Notes under the pieces: model-generated | What the model saw: only the letters and a program-made list of their open reading frames with translations | Database searches by the model: none | Told to the model about the DNA's origin: nothing | Made by a program: the position numbers and the translations under genes | Assembly: GCF_000020665.1 (NCBI RefSeq) | Contig: NC_011071.1 | Coordinates: forward strand, 2,656,501-2,720,500 | DNA from: Stenotrophomonas maltophilia R551-3 | GTDB taxonomy: Bacteria > Pseudomonadota > Gammaproteobacteria > Xanthomonadales > Xanthomonadaceae | DNA length: 64,000 nucleotides | Reading direction: 5' to 3' | Shown: positions 33,110 through 41,501 of the stretch, piece by piece | How the letters are laid out: the number at the start of each line of letters is the position of its first letter | Position numbering within the stretch: position 1 is the first letter of the stretch

Positions 33110-33815
33110 GCGCGGCCAACACTGGCAGGCGATCGCGATCACCATCGGCCTGCATCTGTTGCCCTTGCTGCTGCTGGTGCATTGGGTCGCGACGCCACCC
33201 ATGCTGCCGCCACCGGAACAGGACGTGCGCATCAGCCTGCGCCTGCTGGCACCGGCCACGCCGCCGCAGCCGGTTGAGGAACGCCAGGCCGATACCCCCA
33301 GCCAGGCACAACAGGCACGCGCATCGCAAGCCACGAAATCGCCTCCGCCGCCCACGCCCACCGCTGCACGCGAGGGTGAACTGGCTGCCAGCGAGATCGG
33401 CGGCCGTGGCCGGCAACCGCTGCCGGTCGCCCCGCCTGCGGCCGCGACCGATGCAAGTCCCGCACCGGCATCGATCACGGCCGCGCCGCCCGCTCCAGAC
33501 GCGCCACCGGCGGACTTCCAGGCCGGCGCCGCCAGCGACCAGTGGGAAGCCCGCCTGATGGCGCGGCTGGAGCGATACCGCTACTACCCCGCCGCCGCAC
33601 GCTCGCGCCGGCAGCAGGGCACTGCCTGGGTCAGGGCCAGCATCGACCGCGAAGGTCGCCTGCTGGCGCTGCGGCTGGAGCAGTCCAGTGGCCAGCCGAT
33701 GCTCGATGACGCTGCGCTGCAGACCTTCCGTCGCGCGCAGCCGCTGCCGCCCATTCCCGATGAACTGAAGGCACCGCAGGAACTGGTGGTGCCGGTGGAG
33801 TACTACCTGCGCTAG
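33102..33815 (+). CDS. TonB-family energy transducer (HasB-like)
   Basis: A 237-residue TonB protein. An N-terminal membrane helix (WQAIAITIGLHLLPLLLLVHW) anchors it; a Pro/Ala-rich periplasmic stretch spans roughly residues 45-145; the C-terminal TonB domain follows (RLERYRYYPAAARSRRQQGT, ASIDREGRLLALRLEQSSG, VPVEYYL). It transmits proton-motive force from ExbB/ExbD to the receptor. Overlap of 8 bp with the ChaN-like gene shows it belongs to the haem operon, as HasB does in Serratia. exbB/exbD are not in the window. Confidence 0.88.
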   Translation: MSERGQHWQAIAITIGLHLLPLLLLVHWVATPPMLPPPEQDVRISLRLLAPATPPQPVEERQADTPSQAQQARASQATKSPPPPTPTAAREGELAASEIGGRGRQPLPVAPPAAATDASPAPASITAAPPAPDAPPADFQAGAASDQWEARLMARLERYRYYPAAARSRRQQGTAWVRASIDREGRLLALRLEQSSGQPMLDDAALQTFRRAQPLPPIPDELKAPQELVVPVEYYLR

Positions 33816-33862
33816 ACGGTCCACGCCTCCGCTTCGATGTCGGGGATTGCGAGGCAGTCTGC

Positions 33863-33884
33863 GACCTCAACTCCGGTTGAGGTC
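33863..33884. promoter_or_regulatory. SoxR/MerR-like dyad in a convergent gap
   Basis: GACCTCAAC-TCCG-GTTGAGGTC is a perfect 9-bp stem. The core CCTCAA-N6-TTGAGG equals the outer part of the SoxR operator. On the minus strand TTGACC at the dyad edge would form a -35 element with a 19-bp spacer to CAGACT, the geometry of MerR-family promoters. No gene follows in either direction, so it may instead be an end-of-transcript hairpin for tonB. Confidence 0.4.
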
Positions 33885-33938
33885 AAATGGAACTGGCGCA
33901 ACAGAGTAGTCCGCCATGCGCAACGATCGCGCCCATTT

Positions 33939-34002
33939 GTAGAGCCGAGCCCATGCTCGGCTGCCGTTCGCGTGGAGCATCCGAGCATGGGCTCGGCTCT
34001 AC
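33939..34002. repeat. Inverted pair of SMAG-type hairpins
   Basis: GTAG plus AGCCGAGC-CCAT-GCTCGGCT (from 33939) and the inverse GAGCATGGGCTCGGCT ending CTAC at 34002. It lies between the convergent tonB and CDF genes, where it can act for both strands. Confidence 0.8.
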
Positions 34003-34012
34003 AGATTCGTGG

Positions 34013-34915
34013 TCACGTCCACGCTGGGTCTGCCGTGAAATCAATGGTCAACCAGAACGTGCTGCCCCGCGCATCCAGCCGCACCGCAATCTCGTCACGC
34101 ATCGCATCGACCTCGCCCACTGAACCCAGCGGCGTGGCCGGGTCGGCCAGCACGTGGATTTCGATGAAGCGCATCCGCCCCATCTTCGCCACATGGCTGG
34201 TGAAACCGGCATAGCCACGCTCGGCGACGAACGCCTGCATCACCCGCTGCACGCGCCGGTCCAGATCATCCGGTGCCACCTGCAGCACTTCGCGCATGGC
34301 CTTCCACGCGCTGCGCGCCGGCACCGGCAGCACCGCCAGGCTGATCAACGCCAGCACGATCGAATCCAGGTACGGCACCCAGTGGTGCCACTCGCCACCG
34401 TGCAGGACCAGCGCCAACACGAAGGCCAGCACCACCGCCAGGCTCATCAACCCACCCAGCAACCAGCCCCGTACATCCAGCCACAACAGCGCGGAGCGCA
34501 GATGCCGCGCCCGCTGCGCGACGAACGCCGCCATCGCCAGGTTGCTGGCACTCAGCAATGCCGCCCACCACAGCGCGGGCCCGAATTTCACTTCGTGCCC
34601 GCCCGTGGTCAAACCGATCACCGCGTTGGCCAGCGCGTACACGCAGGCCAGCGACAGGATCACCCCGCCCAGCGCCTCGACCATCGGCTCCAGGTGCCAG
34701 TAGCCGTACTGGAAGCGCGGGCTCTGTTCCCGCGCAACCAGCCGCAGCACCGACAACGACACCAGGGTCATGGCAACGTCGACCAGGCTGTACACGCCGT
34801 CGAACAGGATGGCCTGCGATCCCACCAGCAGGCCACCGATGAAGCCGACCGCGCTGACCGCCAGGGTGACCCCGATCGAGAACGTCAGGATGCGTTGCTC
34901 GCGCGCGGTATCCAT
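34013..34915 (-). CDS. Cation diffusion facilitator (CDF) family transporter
   Basis: A 300-residue inner-membrane protein with about six helices and a short C-terminal cytoplasmic domain. The usual metal-site motif on helix 2 reads DGVYSLVDV, and helix 5 has LDSIVLALISL, so one Asp of each metal pair is present. A His-rich intracellular loop is lacking. CDF proteins export Zn, Fe, Mn or Co in exchange for protons. It ends the minus-strand operon 28 bp after the decarboxylase gene; a link to acid stress rather than classical zinc export is therefore possible. Confidence 0.8.
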   Translation of the reverse strand: MDTAREQRILTFSIGVTLAVSAVGFIGGLLVGSQAILFDGVYSLVDVAMTLVSLSVLRLVAREQSPRFQYGYWHLEPMVEALGGVILSLACVYALANAVIGLTTGGHEVKFGPALWWAALLSASNLAMAAFVAQRARHLRSALLWLDVRGWLLGGLMSLAVVLAFVLALVLHGGEWHHWVPYLDSIVLALISLAVLPVPARSAWKAMREVLQVAPDDLDRRVQRVMQAFVAERGYAGFTSHVAKMGRMRFIEIHVLADPATPLGSVGEVDAMRDEIAVRLDARGSTFWLTIDFTADPAWT

Positions 34916-34943
34916 CGTTCGCCGAACGGCCGACCGTTGCCGG

Positions 34944-37232
34944 TCAGGCCTTCAGCACCTCCACCTTGTACGAAACCGCATCCCCCTCCTGCTCGATGAT
35001 GAGCCCGTGCACGTCCGACTCGAAGCCCGGGAAACGCGCATTCTGCTCGCGGGCGATGCGCAGCGACTGGATGATCGGCTCGTCGCTGTCACCAAAACGC
35101 TCACCCGGCATGATGGTCGGGATGCCCGGCGGGTACGGCACCAGCATGGTCGCCGCAATGCGGCCACTGATCTGCTCGATGTCGACCCGCTCGATCTCGC
35201 CCTTGACCAGGTGGTTGTAGGCATCGGCCGGGGTCATCACCGGCGTCGGCAGATCCACATACATCTCACGCATCACCTTGGCCACGGCAAATTCCTGGTT
35301 GAACGCATGCAGCGCGTCGCAGAGGTCACGCAGGCCCCAACCGGCGTAGGCATTCGGATAGTCGGCAGCCAGCGTCGGCAGTGCCTGGCTCAGCGGCGCA
35401 TTGCGGTCGTAGAGTTCCTTGAACGCCATCAGCTCGGTGACCAGGGTGCTCCACTTGCCCTTGGTGATGCCCATCGAGAACAGGAACAGCACCGAGTACA
35501 GATTGGTCTTTTCCACGGTGATGCCGCGGCCCCACAGGAACTTGCTAAGCACCGCTGCCGGAATGCCAAGCTTGCCCATGCTGCCGTCCATCGCCAGGCC
35601 CGGGGTCAGCAGGGTCACCTTGATCGGGTCGATCAGCACATAGTCGTCGACCAGGTTCTCGAAGCCATGCCAGTGCGCATCCGGCTGCAGGTACCACTCC
35701 TCGCGCTTGGCCACCAGCGGCGCCGGCGTATCGCCCTTGTCCAGACTGCGCTCGACCTGGGTCGGCTGCCACACGCTGAACCACCAGTCGTCGCGACCGA
35801 GGTCATCGCGCACGTGCAGCATCGCGCGGCGGAAGGCGATGGCTTCGTCATGCATTTCCTGTACGAGCGAGCGGCCGGCATCGCCTTCCATCATCTTCGA
35901 CGCCACATCACAGGCCGCGATCACCCCGTAGTGCGGGCTGGTCGAGGTGTGCATCATGAACGACTCGTTGAAGCGCTCGGCATCCAGGTTGCGCTGCGCC
36001 GAATTGCGCACGTGGATCATCGACGCCTGCGAGAACGCAGCCAGCAGCTTGTGGGTGGAATGCGTGGTGAAGATGATCGCATCCTGCTCACGCGGCTTGC
36101 CCTTGGCCATGCCGTAATGGTTCTCGTAGAACGGATGGAACGCAGCATAGGCGTACCACGCTTCGTCGAAATGCAGGAAATCGACCGCGCTGCCGATCTC
36201 GTCGGCGATCTTCTCGGCGTTGTAGCACAGGCCGTCGTAGGTCGAGTTGGTGACCACCGCAATGCGCGGCTTGGAGCCGGCCTTGTAAGCCTGGCTGGCC
36301 AGCGGGTTGGCGGCGATGCGCTGCTGCAGCGACTCCGGCGTGAACTGGTCCAGGCTGATCGGGCCGATGATGCCGTGCGCGTTGCGGCTGGGGGTGAAGT
36401 ACACCGGTACCGCACCGGTCATGATCAGCGCGTGCAGCAGCGACTTGTGACAGTTGCGGTCGACGAACACCACGTCGCCGCGGGCCACCGTACCGTGCCA
36501 GACGATCTTGTTGGCAGTGGGGGTGCCGTTGGTGACGAAGAAGGTATGGTCGGCACCGAAATTGCGTGCGGCCTCGTTCTCGGCGTCCTTGATCGGGCCG
36601 GTGTGATCGAGCAGCGAACCCAGCTCCGGCACCGAGATCGACAGATCGCTGCGCAGGGTGTTCTCGCCGTAGAACTGATGGAATGCACGGCCGACCGGCG
36701 ACTTGGTGAACGCCACGCCGCCGGCATGGCCGGGCGTGTGCCAGGAGTAGTTCGACTCGGCCGCATGGTGGATCAGTGCCTTGAAGAACGGCGGCAGCAG
36801 GTTCTTCATGTAGTCTTCGGCCGCGCGCATCACCTGCCGCGAGATGAAGCTCTTGGTATCTTCAAACAGGAAGATGAAGCCGTGGATGTACTTGAGCAGC
36901 TTGCTCGGCACTTTCTCGATGGTGCGGCGCTCGCCGTACAGGAACACCGGCAGGTTGGCGCGGCGCGCACTCTGCTCGCGCAGGAAGGCGGTGAGGCGCT
37001 GGAACTCGCCATCCACTTCCTCGCTGCCATCGATCGAGATCAGCACCGCGGAGGCTGCCACGTAGGTGCGGGCACCGGCGCGGGCATCATCCAGGTTCAG
37101 GCCGCACAGCACGCGCTGGTCGTTGCTGCGCAGCTCCTCCACCAGGGCGCGGATCAGGATGCCGCCGATGCGCGGCGACTCGTAGTCGTTGTCGATGACA
37201 ATGACCGGATAGTCCAGGGACTTGAAGTACAC
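34944..37232 (-). CDS. Inducible arginine decarboxylase, AdiA-like (Orn/Lys/Arg decarboxylase class)
   Basis: A 762-residue fold-type I PLP enzyme. An N-terminal wing domain (response-regulator-like, residues 1-140) is followed by the PLP core with SWHTPGHAGG, HFDEAWYAYAAFHP and the PLP Lys395 in TTHSTHKLLAAFSQ, then the C-terminal domain (IPYPPGIP-type VPYPPGIPTIMPGE). Long stretches agree with E. coli AdiA (for example PIKVTLLTPGL and GITKGKWSTLV), so arginine to agmatine with proton use is the likeliest reaction; lysine cannot be excluded. It is 20 bp behind the antiporter gene, forming an arginine-dependent acid-resistance unit. Confidence 0.87.
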   Translation of the reverse strand: MYFKSLDYPVIVIDNDYESPRIGGILIRALVEELRSNDQRVLCGLNLDDARAGARTYVAASAVLISIDGSEEVDGEFQRLTAFLREQSARRANLPVFLYGERRTIEKVPSKLLKYIHGFIFLFEDTKSFISRQVMRAAEDYMKNLLPPFFKALIHHAAESNYSWHTPGHAGGVAFTKSPVGRAFHQFYGENTLRSDLSISVPELGSLLDHTGPIKDAENEAARNFGADHTFFVTNGTPTANKIVWHGTVARGDVVFVDRNCHKSLLHALIMTGAVPVYFTPSRNAHGIIGPISLDQFTPESLQQRIAANPLASQAYKAGSKPRIAVVTNSTYDGLCYNAEKIADEIGSAVDFLHFDEAWYAYAAFHPFYENHYGMAKGKPREQDAIIFTTHSTHKLLAAFSQASMIHVRNSAQRNLDAERFNESFMMHTSTSPHYGVIAACDVASKMMEGDAGRSLVQEMHDEAIAFRRAMLHVRDDLGRDDWWFSVWQPTQVERSLDKGDTPAPLVAKREEWYLQPDAHWHGFENLVDDYVLIDPIKVTLLTPGLAMDGSMGKLGIPAAVLSKFLWGRGITVEKTNLYSVLFLFSMGITKGKWSTLVTELMAFKELYDRNAPLSQALPTLAADYPNAYAGWGLRDLCDALHAFNQEFAVAKVMREMYVDLPTPVMTPADAYNHLVKGEIERVDIEQISGRIAATMLVPYPPGIPTIMPGERFGDSDEPIIQSLRIAREQNARFPGFESDVHGLIIEQEGDAVSYKVEVLKA

Positions 37233-37252
37233 GTTGATTCTCCTTGTCTAAC

Positions 37253-38605
37253 TCATGAACGCTGGGCGCCGGCGCTGATGGCCGATGCCTCGCGGGCGCG
37301 CTGCCGCTGCTGGCGGCGCTCCTCGCTGAAGAAGGGATAGAACACGGTGATGAACAGCACGAACAGGAAGGCGTACTGCACGATGGTTCCCGACGAGCCG
37401 TAGATCGCCCACAGGCAGTACACGACGGTCAGGCTGGTCAGGGTCCAGAACGCACCGGTGTGGACGAGGGTGTGCGAACGTTCGACCACGAAGTAGCAGG
37501 CCACGCACGAGTAGATGTAGGGCAGCAGGGTCAGCACCACTGCCGCCGATGTGATCACGTCGAACTGGGCCGACGCGGTTTCCGAGGTGGAGGTGACCAG
37601 CACCGCCAGGGTCATCAGCACCGCCACGATCAGCACGCCCTTGACCGGCACGTCGTCCTTGTTGGTCTTGCTGAAGATGCTCGGGAACAGGCCATCATCG
37701 GAGGCCGCCTTGGCACTCTGTGCGGTCAGCAGGATCCAGCCGCCCAGCGAACCGGCAGCGCCGATGAAGGCGCACAGGCTCACCAGCGCACCGCCCCAGC
37801 CACCGACGGCCTTGGCGGCAGCCAGTGCGAACGGGGCATCAGAGGTCTGCAGCTCGCCATTGGGCACCATGCCCATGATCACCGAGGAGCTTGCGATGTA
37901 GGCGATGGCGGCCAGGAACACGCCGGCCAGGGTGGCGCGGGCCACGTTCTTTTCCGGGTTCTCCACCACGCCGGCGGTGACCGAAGCGGATTCGACGCCG
38001 ATGAAGGCCCACAGGGTCAGTGCCGCGGCACTGGAGATCGCGCCGAAGTTCGACTCGCCGGACACGTTGTAGGCGCCCTTGAAGATGTCGGCATCGAAGA
38101 AGAACCAGCCGAAGATGGCGATGCCCAGGATCGGTACCAGGGCGAAGCTGGTGGTGACCGTCTGCACGCGGCTGACGAAGGCCGGGCCGATCATGTTGGC
38201 GAAACTCAATGCCCATACGAGGATCAGCACCGCGATGCAGCGCACCAGCGGCTCGGACAGGATCGGGAAGAAGTAACTGAAATAGCCCACCGCCGCGATC
38301 GGAATGGCGACGTTGCCGATCCAGTTGGCGAACCAGTAGATGGTGTTGGTCTGGAAGCCCATGTACGGGCCGAACCAGTCACGTGCGTAGGCATAGGGAC
38401 CGCCCGCCTTGGGTGCCAGCTTGCCCAGCTTGGCGAAAACGAAGGCCAGCAGCAGCGCACCGGCGGTGGTGATCAGCCAGCCCCAGATCGAGGCGGTGCC
38501 GATCTTGGCCAGACTGGACGGCAACAGGAACACGCCTGAGCCCATCATGTTGCCGGCGACGAGGAAGGTGGCTCCGACCACCCCGATTTTCTTTGCTTCT
38601 GCCAT
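37253..38605 (-). CDS. Arginine/agmatine-type antiporter (APC family, AdiC-like)
   Basis: A 450-residue APC-family transporter with twelve hydrophobic helices. The first helix has the family substrate loop GNMMGSGVFLLP (AdiC: GNIMGSGVFLLP), and helix 6 has the AdiC-like WAFIGVESASVTAGVV. Many blocks match AdiC of E. coli, such as FGWFFF, SSVIMGMVPN and AKAASDDGLFP. It should exchange external arginine for internal agmatine. The start at 38605 has AGGAG 7 nt upstream; an ATG at 38626 adds only seven residues. It lies between the porin gene (76 bp) and the decarboxylase gene (20 bp). Confidence 0.88.
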   Translation of the reverse strand: MAEAKKIGVVGATFLVAGNMMGSGVFLLPSSLAKIGTASIWGWLITTAGALLLAFVFAKLGKLAPKAGGPYAYARDWFGPYMGFQTNTIYWFANWIGNVAIPIAAVGYFSYFFPILSEPLVRCIAVLILVWALSFANMIGPAFVSRVQTVTTSFALVPILGIAIFGWFFFDADIFKGAYNVSGESNFGAISSAAALTLWAFIGVESASVTAGVVENPEKNVARATLAGVFLAAIAYIASSSVIMGMVPNGELQTSDAPFALAAAKAVGGWGGALVSLCAFIGAAGSLGGWILLTAQSAKAASDDGLFPSIFSKTNKDDVPVKGVLIVAVLMTLAVLVTSTSETASAQFDVITSAAVVLTLLPYIYSCVACYFVVERSHTLVHTGAFWTLTSLTVVYCLWAIYGSSGTIVQYAFLFVLFITVFYPFFSEERRQQRQRAREASAISAGAQRS

Positions 38606-38681
38606 GACAATCTCCTGTACTGGCATGAGCCCGGTACAACCGGGCGTGGGGACGGTTACGCTGGCGTACGACCGCTTGCGC

Positions 38682-40115
38682 CTATTTGATGAAGTTGTAT
38701 TGCAGGCTGCCCTGCACCCGGACCGTGTCGCCGCGCGCGCCGCTCTGCTGTTCCAGGCGCCCGTACAGCAGCTCCATGCCCATCGTCCACGACGGTGCCG
38801 GGCTCCAGATCAGGTTGAACACGCCGTAGCGGCTCTGACGGAATGCGTCGGCCGCCAATGCGGCATTCCGCTCCAGGGTCAGCTGGCCGAAGATCAGGTT
38901 CGAACGCCACAGCTCGGACCAGTAGTGGGTGTAGCCAACGAATCCACCGTGCAGGTCCAGCGCATCAAGGCGGCCATCGGCACCGACCACCGCGTCCAGT
39001 CCGGAGCCGGTCAGGTCGGCGGTGTAACGGCTGAGGCCGCGCCCGCCGAGGGCACCGAACAGCAGCAGGTCGCGCTCGCCCACCGAGGCCGAACCGCTGA
39101 GTTGCAGGCCACCGGCCATACGCCGGTCGCGCTCGCCATCGCCGTCATAGGCCAGGCTGCGTGCCACCGCGCCCAACTGCAGGTGGCCCCAGTCGCGCTC
39201 CATGCGCGCGGTCACCGTCACGTCGGGCAGGCGGTTCACTGCCGCTCGCTCATCGCTGGCACCGGCAAGTTCGGTCTTCGGATCTTCGGCGGCGACGGTC
39301 AAGGTGTTGCCCTTGCCCATCGCGAAACTGTGGTGGATGCCTGCCACCAGCAGGTAGCCGGCACCGCCGGGACCTGCGAAATCCAATGTATCGGGCAGGC
39401 TGTCCGGATCCATGAAGCTGGAGTAGCCGTAACCGGCGTAGGTATTGCCGAGCTGACCATAGGCATGGCGCAGCCGGAATTCGTAGCCGTCACTACTGCC
39501 GAAGAAGTCGTTCTCCAGGTAGAAGCGCAGGTTGCCGTGCGTGGTCGGACGCCGCGCCTCGAAGCTGAAGCGGGTCTGCTTGGCGTGGATGTTGAAGTTC
39601 GAGACATCACGATGACTGCCGCCCACCGGCATCGACGAAGGAATGAACTGGTCCTCATCGCCCGCTGCACGCGAATCGGCGATGGCATCGAGCTTGGCGT
39701 AGCCACCGATGCGGATCACAGTATCGGTGCCGGGAATGGCGAAGAAGCCCTTCAGATCGGGATCGGTCGGACCCGCTGCGCTGTCGGGACGCGACGCAGC
39801 GGTGGATGGATCGGCCACCGATTCGCGAAGTGGCAACACCGGCGGCGCCACGCCCGGCACCTGGGTGGGGTGCAGCAGGTTGGCACTACCGGTGGGCGCG
39901 ATCTCGGGCGCTGGCAGCGGTGCGCTGGCGGGTACAGCAACCCCATCATGCCGCTCGAGACGGTCCAAGCGCTGCTGCATGCCTTCAAGTGCCTGCCGCA
40001 TGGCCGTGATCTCACGGCGCAAGGCCTGCGCATCCTCCCGGCCATCCTGCTGCGCATACGCCGGTGTGATCGCCAACGCGGTCAAACAGGCCAGACTCAC
40101 TACCGCCAAGCGCAT
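38682..40115 (-). CDS. DcaP-like trimeric outer-membrane porin
   Basis: A 477-residue exported porin. A signal peptide ending in TPAYA is followed by a coiled coil (DAQALRREITAMRQALEGMQ, to about residue 55) that would project into the periplasm, a Pro/Ala linker, and a barrel beginning VIRIGGYAKLDAIAD and ending QGSLQYNFIK. This is the layout of DcaP porins, which pass negatively charged small molecules. The start at 40115 has GGAGG just upstream. It is the first gene of the operon with the antiporter and decarboxylase, so it may admit amino acids or release products. Confidence 0.82.
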   Translation of the reverse strand: MRLAVVSLACLTALAITPAYAQQDGREDAQALRREITAMRQALEGMQQRLDRLERHDGVAVPASAPLPAPEIAPTGSANLLHPTQVPGVAPPVLPLRESVADPSTAASRPDSAAGPTDPDLKGFFAIPGTDTVIRIGGYAKLDAIADSRAAGDEDQFIPSSMPVGGSHRDVSNFNIHAKQTRFSFEARRPTTHGNLRFYLENDFFGSSDGYEFRLRHAYGQLGNTYAGYGYSSFMDPDSLPDTLDFAGPGGAGYLLVAGIHHSFAMGKGNTLTVAAEDPKTELAGASDERAAVNRLPDVTVTARMERDWGHLQLGAVARSLAYDGDGERDRRMAGGLQLSGSASVGERDLLLFGALGGRGLSRYTADLTGSGLDAVVGADGRLDALDLHGGFVGYTHYWSELWRSNLIFGQLTLERNAALAADAFRQSRYGVFNLIWSPAPSWTMGMELLYGRLEQQSGARGDTVRVQGSLQYNFIK

Positions 40116-40572
40116 TGCATCCTCCCTGGACAAACACTTGCAGCGCGATGGCGGGACGCACGCATGCGCCACTCCGGCCTCACGTTGCCGTTGCTCGAAA
40201 TGCGGATACCGCGTTGACGACACCAGTCAGCCTGCACATCGCAGGCCGCAGGACGATGACACTGTCCTGCCCGCACCAATGTCGACCCCAACAAGGCCGC
40301 GCTGCCAGAGAGGTGGCGACCGCAGCGGTCTGGGTAACAAGCACGGGGTGAGATTGTCGTGAATGGCTGTGCCGGCTGACCCCGATCAGGGCGTGGCGAG
40401 CGCGGCATCCATCGCGCGTTGACGCTGTATTCCATGCCTCACAGGCTAATTTGCCTGTCGTTTTTGGCCTTGATTGGAATCAAAGCGCAAGGCTTGATGT
40501 CAGTCACTATTCAGACGTGATGACGAACAAGTCATGCGCAGGCCGCAACGTCCGTTTTGATCACGAAAAGCA
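40116..40572. other. Long leader/promoter region of the acid-resistance operon
   Basis: About 460 bp between the porin start and the terminator of dsbG, with no supported gene. It contains a perfect FNR/Anr-type box (40470-40483) and a short hairpin ACAGGC-TAATTT-GCCTGT followed by a T-run (40441-40465). The AT-rich part from 40430 to 40530 is the likely promoter, implying a leader of over 250 nt. Confidence 0.45.
40470..40483. promoter_or_regulatory. FNR/Anr-type box
   Basis: TTGAT-TGGA-ATCAA is a perfect match to the FNR/Anr consensus TTGAT-N4-ATCAA. It lies 355 bp upstream of the porin start in the only AT-rich part of the gap. It suggests oxygen-limited induction of the porin-antiporter-decarboxylase operon, comparable to anaerobic induction of adi in E. 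coli. Confidence 0.65.
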
Positions 40573-40602
40573 ACAGGCCCGCATGCTGCCATGCGGGCCT
40601 GT
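40573..40602 (-). terminator. Terminator of the dsbG transcript
   Basis: ACAGGCCCGCATG and CATGCGGGCCTGT form a perfect 13-bp stem around CTGC, followed on the minus strand by TGCTTTTCG. It lies 27 bp after the dsbG stop codon. Confidence 0.8.
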
Positions 40603-40628
40603 GGGTCATTCGAGATGAGAGTCGCGAC

Positions 40629-41471
40629 TCAGCGCGGGCCCAGCACCGTCTGCAGGTCGGCCCCCTGCGGCAGGCCCGCGCGACGCTGCACCTGACCCTG
40701 CGCATCCTGGAACAGGATGCCCGGCGTGCCCTGGAAGCCCATTTCCAGCATCAGCACCTGGTTCGCGTCGAGCTTGCCAGCGATCTCGCGACTGATGCTC
40801 GGCAGCGGCTTGATGCCGCCACGATCGAACTCATGTTCATTCTGCAGCAGCGCTGCACTCGGGTCCCGCGCAGCGAGGATGGCTGCCGCCTTGGCCGGAC
40901 TGTCTTCGCGGATCACGCCGACCATGATGTGACGCAGCTGGACCTTGCCCGCATCGACCCACGGCCGCGCCGCTTCCCAGAACTTGTGGCAGTACGGGCA
41001 GTTGGCATCGCTGAAGGTGTAGACCACGCGCGGTGCATCAGCCTTGCCATCGCGCACCCATGCACTGGCCTCCAGCTTGGTCCACATCTTGGCCGACATT
41101 GGTTGCGCAACCAGCTTCTCGACGGCCTCGGCGGCCACATCGTTGCCCTCGGCATCGAACAGGCTGCCAACCAGTACGTGCTTGCCATCGGCAGTGACGT
41201 AGGCCGCGGCCGGCTGCTGGCCGCCGACCACGCCGGCAAAGCCGCGCAGGCCGCCCGGTGCGTCGAATTCGGCAACGACCTCGAAGCCATGCTTCTCGAT
41301 GCCCTTCAGCACAGCCGGGCGGTCGCCCTTGACGGCGGAGACCGCAGCACTTGCTGCCGGTGCCGCGGCAGTCTTGCCCGGCGGTGTCTGTGCCTGGCTG
41401 CAGGCGGCCAACGCCAGCATGACCGGCAGCAACAGCACCGCAGGAACGGTGCGCAGGGAAGTCGACAACAT
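40629..41471 (-). CDS. dsbG: Thiol:disulfide interchange protein, DsbG/DsbC type, lipoprotein
   Basis: A 280-residue periplasmic disulfide isomerase. The N-terminus has a lipobox (LALAAC, Cys24), so the protein is likely membrane-anchored. The dimerisation domain spans about residues 45-120, and the thioredoxin domain has the redox motif Cys158-Pro-Tyr-Cys161 and the cis-Pro loop GTPGILF. DsbG protects single cysteines from oxidation and repairs disulfides, normally reduced by DsbD. It follows the TlpA-like gene by 30 bp on the same strand, suggesting the two act together. Confidence 0.85.
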   Translation of the reverse strand: MLSTSLRTVPAVLLLPVMLALAACSQAQTPPGKTAAAPAASAAVSAVKGDRPAVLKGIEKHGFEVVAEFDAPGGLRGFAGVVGGQQPAAAYVTADGKHVLVGSLFDAEGNDVAAEAVEKLVAQPMSAKMWTKLEASAWVRDGKADAPRVVYTFSDANCPYCHKFWEAARPWVDAGKVQLRHIMVGVIREDSPAKAAAILAARDPSAALLQNEHEFDRGGIKPLPSISREIAGKLDANQVLMLEMGFQGTPGILFQDAQGQVQRRAGLPQGADLQTVLGPR

Positions 41472-41501
41472 GGGAACTCCGTAGTGAGATGCCCGCGCAG
41501 G

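Noticed and set aside
34770..37340. Plus-strand open frame of about 856 codons opposite the decarboxylase
   Set aside because: Shadow of the AdiA-like gene; composition is Arg/His/Ala-rich and no family is recognisable.
40441..40465. Terminator on the plus strand (ACAGGC hairpin and T-run)
   Set aside because: No plus-strand gene lies upstream, so it is more likely part of the minus-strand promoter region.
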